NCBI GenBank assembly: GCA_905200945.1
Contig: CAJKMG010000012.1
Coordinates: forward strand, 1 to 64,000
Origin: an uncultured Akkermansia sp.
Lineage (GTDB): Bacteria > Verrucomicrobiota > Verrucomicrobiia > Verrucomicrobiales > Akkermansiaceae
Length of the DNA stretch: 64,000 nt
Direction of reading: 5' to 3'
The notes under the pieces were generated by a model. That model was given only the letters and a program-made list of their open reading frames with translations. It searched no databases and was not told the origin of the DNA. This document shows positions 56,787-64,000 of the stretch, one piece after another; position 1 is the stretch's first letter; each line of letters opens with the position of its first letter. Position numbers and translations under genes: made by a program.

Positions 56787-59700
56787 TTAGAATGTACGGG
56801 TATCCGCGGAATCCCGGTTGTCCATGGTTTCCGCGAAGTCCTGGGAGTCCAGAGTGACGGCAATTTCTTCCCCTTCTCCGGGGACCGGCGTTTCCGCCGG
56901 TGCCTGGGGGGCTTCTTCCTTGCGGAGCACGACGCTGACCTTGCGCTTGGGCATGACCAGTTTGGGTTCCGCCACGGCTGGTTTGTAACCTTCCCCAATG
57001 GTGGTGGCGTCGGAAATGACGGCCGGGGCCTGTTCCGGTTCCGCCTGCCGGGCGGATTGTTGTTCACGTGCCCGGGAGACTTGTTCCCTCAGGGCGGAGA
57101 GCAGGTCCGAAGGCATGCCGTCAAAGCCGATTTCCGGCAGGCTGGTTCCATCTTCCTGGTTTTCGTCGGAAGATTCGAACTGGGGCAGGCTGGCCAGGAA
57201 GTCCTCAAAGGCGTCCAGGTTGGTGGTGCTCTTGAATAGGTTGCTGATGGCTTCGCTCTTGATGCTTTCCATCAGGGTGATGAAAAGATCGTAAGCTTCC
57301 GATTTGTATTCCACCAGGGGGTCTTTCTGCCCCTGGGCGCGGAGGCGCACGCCTTCCCGCAGGGAGTCCATGTTGTACAGGTGTTCCTGCCACATTTTGT
57401 CAATGGCCCCCAGGATGATCTGGCGTTCCATGTGGTCCAGGTATTCCGGGCGTTCGCGGGAAGCCTTGTCTTCATAAGTGGCCTTGACCTTGTCAATGAG
57501 GAAGGCAATGGTGTCGTCTATGGGCCGTTCTTCCAGCTTGGCGGCCTCCGCCGTGAGCCCCAGCGGGAAGGAGGCGTTCATCCAGGCGAGCAATTCGTCC
57601 GGGTGGGTGACGCCTTCCGCATCCGGGTCCAGGAATTCATGGGCGCGCGTGGCGATTACTTCTTCCAGAATATCGTAAATCATTTCGCGCGGGTTTTCCG
57701 TGGAAAGCACTTCATTCCGGTATCCGTAAACGATTTCGCGCTGCTTGTTCATTACGTCGTCATAGTCCAGCACGTGCTTGCGCCACATGTAGTTGCGCTG
57801 TTCCACCCGTTTCTGGGCGGATTCCACGGATTTGTTCAGGAAACTGTGTTCCAGCGCTTCACCGTCAGCTACGCCCAGGCGTTCCATCATCTTGGTCATG
57901 CGTTCCGCCGCGCCGAAGTTGCGCATCAGGTCGTCTTCAAAGGAGATGAAGAACTGTGAGGCGCCGGGGTCCCCCTGGCGGGAGCAGCGGCCGCGCAGCT
58001 GGCGGTCAATGCGGCGGGATTCATGGCGTTCCGTACCCAGGACGAAGAGGCCGCCGAGGTCGGCTACACCTTCGCCCAGCTTGATGTCCGTGCCGCGCCC
58101 CGCCATGTTGGTGGAGACGGTGACGGCTCCGCGCTTGCCGGCCTGCGCCACGATTTCCGCTTCTCGCTGGTGGTTTTTGGCGTTCAGCACTTCATGGGGA
58201 ATTTTGGCCCTCTTGAGCATGCGGGAGAGCGTTTCAGAGGCGTCTACGCTGGCCGTGCCAATCAGGATGGGCTGTCCTTTGTCGTGAAGTTCCTGGATTT
58301 TATTGACCACCGCATTGAATTTTTCACGGCGGGATTTGAAAATGAGGTCATTTTGATCCTTGCGGATGCAGGGGCGGTTGGTCGGGATGGGCAGGACGTC
58401 CAGCTTGTAAATATCATGGAATTCCGCGGCTTCCGTTTCCGCCGTGCCGGTCATGCCCGCCAGTTTTTTGTACAGACGGAAGTAGTTCTGGATGGTGATG
58501 GTCGCGTACGTCTGGTTTTCACGCTCCACTTCCACGCCTTCCTTGGCTTCCACCGCCTGGTGCAGACCGTCGCTCCAGCGGCGTCCCGGCATTTCGCGGC
58601 CCGTATTCTGGTCGATGATGATGACCTTGCCTTCCTTGACGACGTATTCCACGTCTTTTTCGTAAATGCAGTAGGCCTTCAGCAGCTGGGAGGTGGTGTG
58701 CAGGCGCGCTCCCGTTTCGTCAAGCTGTTTGGTCAGTTCATTTTTGCGGCGCAGTTTGTCTTTTTCCGTCAGGCGAGGATCTTCGTCCATTTCCGCGAAG
58801 GCGGTTCCCAGATCCGGCAGCACGAAATCTTCCGGATGGCCGGGGGAGATGACTTCCCGGCCTTTTTCCATCAGGTCGGCGTCGTGGGTTTTTTCATCCA
58901 CGGTGAAGAACATTTCCTCCTTCAGCTTGTAGAGTTCCTTCTTGCGGGTATCCTGGTAAAGGGTCAGTTCATATTTTTCCACGATGCGGCGCAGCTCGGG
59001 ATCCTGCATGGCGCGCAGGAAGGCGCGGTGGCGAGGCTGGCCCATTTTTACTTTGAACAGGCAGCGGCCCACTTCTTCCGTGCGGCCTTCCTCCTGGGCT
59101 TTCAGGGCCTGGGCCATCAGTTCGTTGCAAAGGTCCGTCTGGGCCTTCACCACGCGCTCAATGGCGGGGCGCAGGGTATCGTACTGCTGTTCCCGGGTGA
59201 CGACCGCGGGGCCGGAAATGATGAGGGGGGTGCGGGCCTCGTCAATAAGGATGGAGTCCACTTCGTCCACAATGGAGAAGTAGTGCCCGCGCTGCACCTG
59301 TTCGGACTTGGAGGTTGCCATGCCGTTGTCGCGCAGGTAGTCGAAGCCGAATTCGGCGTTGGTGCCGTAAGTGATGTCGCAGGCGTATTGCTCCCGGCGG
59401 AGCTGGGAGGGCATCATGCTCTGGATGCAGCCGACAGTCAGCCCCAGGAACTGGAAGAGCATGCCCATCCATTCGGAGTCGCGGCGCGCCAGGTAATCGT
59501 TCACGGTCACCACATGCACGCCCATGCCGGTCAGGGCATTCAGGTAAACGGGGAGGGTGGCGACAAGCGTTTTCCCTTCCCCCGTGGCCATTTCCGCAAT
59601 GTAGCCGCGGTGCAGGGCAATGCCGCCCAGCAGCTGCACGTCAAAGTGGACCATGTCCCAAACCTGTTTTTGACCGCAGATATCGCGTTCTTCCCCGCAA

Positions 59701-60140
59701 AGCAGGCGGGCGCCGTGTTTGACGGCGGCAAAGGCCTCCGGCAGTATCTGGTTCAGGTAGCGTTCGCGCAGCTTGTCAAACTGGGGCGTAATGTTGTTCC
59801 AGGCGGCTTTCCCTTCTTCAATGGAGGCGGGAGTGGCTTCCACCGCGGGGAGGGAAGCGAATTCGCTTTTCAGGGATTCAAAACGGGCGTTCAGTTTGGC
59901 GGCTATTTCCTCCAGCTCTTCCCTGGGCGCTGCTTCCACAATGCGCACGGGGGGCAGATCCATGGGGAGGAAGCGATGGAGGTACCCCTGCCATTCCCTC
60001 GTTTTCTCAAGCAGGAATTCCTGTCCCTTGCCATTCCATGATTCTTCAATGGAAACGATTTGTTCCACAATGGGGCGCAGACGGCGCACTTCACGCTGGT
60101 TTTTGGTGCCGACAATCTTGGTTAGAATCCACTTAATCAT
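56787..60140 (-). CDS. secA: Preprotein translocase ATPase SecA
   Basis: 1117 residues (E. coli SecA has 901). The motor is clear: Walker A ATGEGKTLVA (about residue 185), DEVDSILIDEART (Walker B, about 291), and NMAGRGTDIKLGEGV (motif V/VI region, in the second motor domain). The N-terminal 180 residues are about 75 longer than usual, with a helical insert of charged residues and Ala/Glu runs. The C-terminal linker is long and low in complexity and lacks the CxCxxxxxC zinc motif that binds SecB in many bacteria. It drives secretory proteins through SecYEG, which this Tat- and Sec-rich secretome needs. Confidence 0.96.
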   Translation of the reverse strand: MIKWILTKIVGTKNQREVRRLRPIVEQIVSIEESWNGKGQEFLLEKTREWQGYLHRFLPMDLPPVRIVEAAPREELEEIAAKLNARFESLKSEFASLPAVEATPASIEEGKAAWNNITPQFDKLRERYLNQILPEAFAAVKHGARLLCGEERDICGQKQVWDMVHFDVQLLGGIALHRGYIAEMATGEGKTLVATLPVYLNALTGMGVHVVTVNDYLARRDSEWMGMLFQFLGLTVGCIQSMMPSQLRREQYACDITYGTNAEFGFDYLRDNGMATSKSEQVQRGHYFSIVDEVDSILIDEARTPLIISGPAVVTREQQYDTLRPAIERVVKAQTDLCNELMAQALKAQEEGRTEEVGRCLFKVKMGQPRHRAFLRAMQDPELRRIVEKYELTLYQDTRKKELYKLKEEMFFTVDEKTHDADLMEKGREVISPGHPEDFVLPDLGTAFAEMDEDPRLTEKDKLRRKNELTKQLDETGARLHTTSQLLKAYCIYEKDVEYVVKEGKVIIIDQNTGREMPGRRWSDGLHQAVEAKEGVEVERENQTYATITIQNYFRLYKKLAGMTGTAETEAAEFHDIYKLDVLPIPTNRPCIRKDQNDLIFKSRREKFNAVVNKIQELHDKGQPILIGTASVDASETLSRMLKRAKIPHEVLNAKNHQREAEIVAQAGKRGAVTVSTNMAGRGTDIKLGEGVADLGGLFVLGTERHESRRIDRQLRGRCSRQGDPGASQFFISFEDDLMRNFGAAERMTKMMERLGVADGEALEHSFLNKSVESAQKRVEQRNYMWRKHVLDYDDVMNKQREIVYGYRNEVLSTENPREMIYDILEEVIATRAHEFLDPDAEGVTHPDELLAWMNASFPLGLTAEAAKLEERPIDDTIAFLIDKVKATYEDKASRERPEYLDHMERQIILGAIDKMWQEHLYNMDSLREGVRLRAQGQKDPLVEYKSEAYDLFITLMESIKSEAISNLFKSTTNLDAFEDFLASLPQFESSDENQEDGTSLPEIGFDGMPSDLLSALREQVSRAREQQSARQAEPEQAPAVISDATTIGEGYKPAVAEPKLVMPKRKVSVVLRKEEAPQAPAETPVPGEGEEIAVTLDSQDFAETMDNRDSADTRTF

Positions 60141-60356
60141 CTTTGTCTTGTTGAAAATTGACGAGGTAGAGTCGCTTTCAGCGGTCTAAGAATCGAAAAA
60201 TACTAGCGGCTGCCGGGAGAAATGCAAGCGCGGCCCTCCATTTGCGCTGGTGATGACGTAATAGGCAGGTTGGACCTGGCCGGACGCCGCTGGAAACCCG
60301 GATTCATGACAGGCGCTTCTCTTGGAATGATTCCAAATTGATGATATTCTTTTTCC

Positions 60357-63300
60357 ATGAGTCATTGTGAGGATGGGTGCATCCGCATCCGCGGCGCCCG
60401 TGAGCATAATTTGCAGAATGTGGATGTGGACATTCCCCTGGGGCGGCTGACGGTGGTGACGGGACCTTCCGGATCGGGAAAAACAAGTCTGGCCATGCAC
60501 ACGCTGTATGCGGAAGGCCAGCGGCGTTATATGGAAACCTTTTCCCCGTACGTGCGCCAGTTCATGGACCGCATGGACAAGCCGGACGTGGATGCCGTAG
60601 AGAATATTCTTCCGGCCATCGCCCTGCATCAGCGCAACTCCGTCAGGACATCCCGCTCCACGGTGGGGACCATGACGGGGCTGAATGATTACTGGAAGTT
60701 TGTTTTCGCCCGTCTGGCCGTGGGCATTGACCCGGAAACAGGGCGGGAAATCAAGCCGGAAACGCCGGGTACCATTGATGAAAAACTGCATGCGGAATTC
60801 CCTGCCGGAACGGAAGTGATGGTTTGCCTGGAGGTGGCGCGGACCGAATCCGTGGATCTTCCCACGTTGAAAAGGAATCTGGTGGCACAGGGGTATTTGC
60901 GCGCTTTTGCGCATGGAGAGCTCCTCCGGCTGGAGGATGAGGATTGGACGCTGGAGGAAGGAGAACCGCTGCTGGTGGTTCAGGACCGCGTGAGGCTGAC
61001 GGAAGACCAGAGGGAACGCAGGCTGGAGGCGCTGGAAACGGCCATGCGCCTGGGCGGCGGCGTGGCCCATGTGATTCCCCGTGTGGACGGCGTCTGGCTG
61101 TCCGCTTTGAAATTCCGCGGGGACTGGCATCCGCTGATGGAGCCGCGGCCGGGCCTGTTTTCTTTCAATTCCCCTCTGGGGGCGTGCCCGGAATGCCGCG
61201 GCTACGGGCGCGTCATCACGATTGACTACAACCGGTGCATCAAGCCGGAGCTCAGCGTTCATGACGGGGCCATCCATATTTTTGAGGGGGACGGAAAAGT
61301 CTTTTCCGAATGCAAGCGGGACCTGATGCGCGGCTGGCGCAAAAACGCCCGCAAAGTCCGTCTGGATGTGCCGTGGAAGGATTTGAAGCAATGGGAGCGG
61401 GACTGGCTGCTGTACGGCGACGGCGATGACCCGGATGAAATGTATGAACAGGGGCTGTGGTACGGCATTGCGGGCTTTTTCAAATATCTGGAAAGCCGCA
61501 CGCATAAGATGCACGTGCGGGTGTACCTGAGCCGTTTCCGCACGTATCAGGAATGCCCCTCCTGCCATGGTCTGCGCCTGAGGCCGGAAGCCCTTCAATT
61601 CAAGGTGGGCGGCAAAAGCATGCCGGAACTTTCCAGTATGCCCATGGATGAACTGCTGGCCTGGGTGGATAGGTACGTGACGCCGCGGGCGGATGAAGAC
61701 CCCGGCTTGAAACATGCCGTGGCGGAACTCAGGAGCCGCCTGGAATATCTGAATGAAGTGGGATTGGGCTACCTGACGTCTGACCGCTCCACGCGGTCCC
61801 TGTCCGGAGGGGAAATTGAACGCGTGAGCCTGACGACCTGCCTGGGCGCTTCCCTGACGGATACGCTGTTTGTGCTGGATGAACCTACCGTTGGGCTCCA
61901 TCCCCGCGATACGTCCCGTTTGATTTCCGCCATGAACCGGCTTAAAAAGCGTGGGAACACCCTGGTGGTGGTGGAGCATGAGGAAGCGGTCATGCGTGCT
62001 GCGGACTGCCTGGTGGATATGGGACCCGGTTCCGGACGGGAAGGGGGAAGGCTGGTTTATTCCGGGATGCCTGCCAGGATTGGAGAAATTGAAGAATCCC
62101 TGACGGGGGCTTTTCTTTCCGGCAGGCGACGCATCGCGGTGCCAAAAAAGAGGCGCAAGCCGCGCCAGTTTCTGACCGTATCCGGCGCCACGCGCCATAA
62201 CCTGCACAAACTGGACGTGAAAGTGCCCCTGGGCGTCTTCACTTGCCTGACAGGCGTCAGCGGGTCCGGGAAAAGCACCCTGGCCCACGATGTCCTTTAC
62301 CTGAACGCGCTGGTGGAGAAAGGAGCCGTATGCGAGGAGGAACCCGCCCGCGTCAGGTCCATCAAAGGCTGGGAACATCTGGATGAGGTGGTGATGGTGG
62401 ACCAGAGCCCCATCGTCCGCACCCCGCGCTCCACCCCTGCCGTTTATGCCGGAGTTTTTGAAGAAATACGCTCCCTCTTCGCGGAAACGGAGACGGCCCG
62501 CGCGCGCGGCATGAAGCCCGGTTTCTTCTCTTTCAACAGCGGGGACGGCCGGTGTCCGCGCTGCATGGGCATGGGGAGTGAGAAAGTGGAAATGCAGTTT
62601 CTTTCCGACATTTTCGTTCAGTGTCCGCTGTGCCACGGCTCCCGGTACGGGAGCGAAGTGCTGAGCGTATACCGTGACGGCAGGAATATTGCGGACGTGC
62701 TCGGCATGACGGTAGCGGCTGCTCTGGAATGCTTCAGCGCGGAAAAAGGGGCCAAAGCCTCCCGCATCGCTTCCAAGCTGGGCGTGCTTCAGCGTGTAGG
62801 GCTGGGGCACCTGACCCTGGGGCAGCCTCTGAATACCCTTTCCGGCGGGGAAAACCAGCGCCTGAAGCTGGCTAAAATCCTGCTGGACCAGATAGGTTCC
62901 GGCGCGAACAGCCCCAAGATGCTGATTCTGGACGAGCCGGGAACGGGTCTTCACTTTGCGGACATTGAAGTTCTGCTGGCCGTGTTCCGGGAACTGGTGG
63001 AGCAGGGGCATACCCTGCTGGTCATTGAACACAACCCGGAGTTCATCAAATCCGCGGACTACGTGATTGACCTGGGGCCGGAGGGCGGCGCCGGAGGCGG
63101 CCATGTGGTGGCTACGGGCACGCCGGAGGAAATCGTAGCCGCCGGGAAGGGATATACGGGCAAATACCTCAGGGAGGTGCTGGAAGGCAACCCTTCCGTT
63201 TACGACCCTGCGGACGCCGCCGTCCCGGAATCCGCGGACATGGATATACCGGAAGGCGTCATGGCCCTGCGGGGAGCGCGCCACCACAACCTGAAAAACG

Positions 63301-64000
63301 TGGACCTGGACGTGCCGCGGGGAGAAATGACCGTGCTGACCGGGCTTTCCGGCTCCGGGAAGAGCTCCCTGGCTTTTGATATCTTTTTCGCGGAAGGGCA
63401 GCGGCGTTTCATGGACGTCATGTCCCCGTACGCCCGGCAATTCACGGAACAGCTGGAAAGTCCGGACATCGACCGCCTGACCGGATTGCCCCCCACGGTG
63501 GCTATTGAACAGAACATGTCCCGCGGGGGCACCAAATCCACCGTGGGAACCGTCACGGAAATCTGGCAATTCTTGCGTCTGCTGTATGCCAAGCTGGGGC
63601 AGGCCTACTGCCCGCAGTGCGGTGTTCCGGTGGGCAAAAGGTCGGAATCGGAAGTGGTGGAGCTGGTGGCGAGGGAGCTGAAAAAACATGGCGGGCTCGC
63701 GTTGCTGGCCCCCCTCGTCAGGGGGCGCAAGGGGCATTACGCCGACCTGGCCCGCTGGGCGGAAGGAAAGGGATATGAGGAAATGTGGGTGGACGGCAAA
63801 CTGGTTCCCCTGAGCGGATTCCTGCCGCTGGACCGCTATTCCAGCCATGACCTGGACCTGGTCGTTGCACGGCCGGAGGCCTCCTGGCCGCCGGAAAAGC
63901 TTGCCGGGGCAGTTCATGCCGCGCTGGAGATGGGGGAAGGGTTCCTGCAGGTGCTCCCGCCCGGCTCCGGCCGTCCGGAACTGATGGGCACCAGGCTGGC
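60357..64000 (+). CDS. uvrA: Tandem (doubled) UvrA excinuclease subunit, incomplete at the window end
   Basis: At least 1214 codons, still open at 64000. Starts MSHCEDGCIRIRGAREHN. Three ABC modules are visible: module 1 Walker A GPSGSGKTS (about residue 35), signature LSGGEIERVSL (482), Walker B DEPTVGLHP (507); module 2 Walker A GVSGSGKST (635), signature LSGGENQRLKL (828), Walker B DEPGTGLHF (857); module 3 begins with GLSGSGKSS (996). An ordinary UvrA has two modules and about 940 residues, so a second UvrA unit starts here. Zinc-type CxxC pairs occur in CPECRGYG, CPSCHG, CPRCMGMG, CPLCHG and CPQCG. UvrA finds bulky DNA lesions. Doubled UvrA is known in Chlamydia. The opposite strand also has a long open frame (60186-63917), which is a shadow. 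Confidence 0.93.
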   Translation, partial: MSHCEDGCIRIRGAREHNLQNVDVDIPLGRLTVVTGPSGSGKTSLAMHTLYAEGQRRYMETFSPYVRQFMDRMDKPDVDAVENILPAIALHQRNSVRTSRSTVGTMTGLNDYWKFVFARLAVGIDPETGREIKPETPGTIDEKLHAEFPAGTEVMVCLEVARTESVDLPTLKRNLVAQGYLRAFAHGELLRLEDEDWTLEEGEPLLVVQDRVRLTEDQRERRLEALETAMRLGGGVAHVIPRVDGVWLSALKFRGDWHPLMEPRPGLFSFNSPLGACPECRGYGRVITIDYNRCIKPELSVHDGAIHIFEGDGKVFSECKRDLMRGWRKNARKVRLDVPWKDLKQWERDWLLYGDGDDPDEMYEQGLWYGIAGFFKYLESRTHKMHVRVYLSRFRTYQECPSCHGLRLRPEALQFKVGGKSMPELSSMPMDELLAWVDRYVTPRADEDPGLKHAVAELRSRLEYLNEVGLGYLTSDRSTRSLSGGEIERVSLTTCLGASLTDTLFVLDEPTVGLHPRDTSRLISAMNRLKKRGNTLVVVEHEEAVMRAADCLVDMGPGSGREGGRLVYSGMPARIGEIEESLTGAFLSGRRRIAVPKKRRKPRQFLTVSGATRHNLHKLDVKVPLGVFTCLTGVSGSGKSTLAHDVLYLNALVEKGAVCEEEPARVRSIKGWEHLDEVVMVDQSPIVRTPRSTPAVYAGVFEEIRSLFAETETARARGMKPGFFSFNSGDGRCPRCMGMGSEKVEMQFLSDIFVQCPLCHGSRYGSEVLSVYRDGRNIADVLGMTVAAALECFSAEKGAKASRIASKLGVLQRVGLGHLTLGQPLNTLSGGENQRLKLAKILLDQIGSGANSPKMLILDEPGTGLHFADIEVLLAVFRELVEQGHTLLVIEHNPEFIKSADYVIDLGPEGGAGGGHVVATGTPEEIVAAGKGYTGKYLREVLEGNPSVYDPADAAVPESADMDIPEGVMALRGARHHNLKNVDLDVPRGEMTVLTGLSGSGKSSLAFDIFFAEGQRRFMDVMSPYARQFTEQLESPDIDRLTGLPPTVAIEQNMSRGGTKSTVGTVTEIWQFLRLLYAKLGQAYCPQCGVPVGKRSESEVVELVARELKKHGGLALLAPLVRGRKGHYADLARWAEGKGYEEMWVDGKLVPLSGFLPLDRYSSHDLDLVVARPEASWPPEKLAGAVHAALEMGEGFLQVLPPGSGRPELMGTRL

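Noticed and set aside
60186..63917. A 1243-codon open frame on the minus strand
   Set aside because: It lies exactly opposite uvrA, whose plus-strand frame has all ABC motifs. The minus frame is rich in His, Gln, Arg and Pro without domains, typical of a shadow in GC-rich DNA.

Overview
The window is a chromosomal segment of a Gram-negative, mucin-degrading bacterium of the Verrucomicrobiota, most likely Akkermansia muciniphila or a close relative. This is inferred from family content, not from a search: a secreted GH29 fucosidase and a Tat-exported GH109 alpha-N-acetylgalactosaminidase lie near dnaA, UvrA is a doubled protein of the kind known from the PVC group (Chlamydia), NahK-, EboE- and SHD1-domain proteins are present, and Shine-Dalgarno sequences are scarce. 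Most of the window is GC-rich housekeeping DNA; a few stretches are AT-rich and accessory.

Layout. 1-4.6 kb: the 5' part of a tRNA-Glu, an alanine:cation symporter, a GNAT remnant, and a translationally overlapping gadC-glsA pair (glutamate/GABA-type antiporter plus glutaminase) that looks like a glutamine-driven acid-resistance unit. 4.8-13.8 kb: an accessory island with one intact 1881-residue RHS/YD-repeat protein followed by a linear series of displaced toxin tips and putative immunity genes: a membrane-type tail with a four-TM protein, a metzincin tail overlapping a lipoprotein gene, a frameshifted papain-like tail with a membrane-anchored partner, an orphan 87-residue membrane protein, and a decayed second copy of the RHS core end. 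The island stops beside a tRNA-Gly. This is the most interesting locus here.

14-33 kb: proS, a site-2 protease, a beta-barrel-like outer-membrane protein, a three-gene N-acetylhexosamine activation operon (nucleotidyltransferase, NahK-like kinase, GalE-like epimerase), rarA, two secreted proteins (thioredoxin-like; transglutaminase-like with a discoidin-like end), mntP, an SGNH esterase, rpoN, an MFS transporter, a degenerate M28 peptidase-like lipoprotein and eboE.

33-45 kb: the GH109 enzyme, a small secreted protein, a DEAD-box/RRM gene scar, a possible MITE, an SHD1-domain secreted protein, pgsA, ligA, the GH29 fucosidase and pheA. 44.7-53.5 kb: a minus-strand series rluD, nif3-like, DUF4340, gldG-like, ABC permease, ABC ATPase and dnaA. 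Upstream of dnaA is a highly structured non-coding element. 54-64 kb: a Nudix hydrolase, a CAT-anticodon tRNA, an ArgA-type acetyltransferase, secA, and divergent from it the start of a tandem uvrA that runs off the end.

How the genes fit together: the two glycosidases release fucose and GalNAc from mucin or blood-group glycans. The kinase/uridylyltransferase/epimerase operon would convert the released HexNAc to UDP-sugars, and glutaminase plus antiporter would help survival in acid. The RHS island is the likely interbacterial-competition module. No IS transposase, CRISPR array, rRNA or intact prophage was seen.
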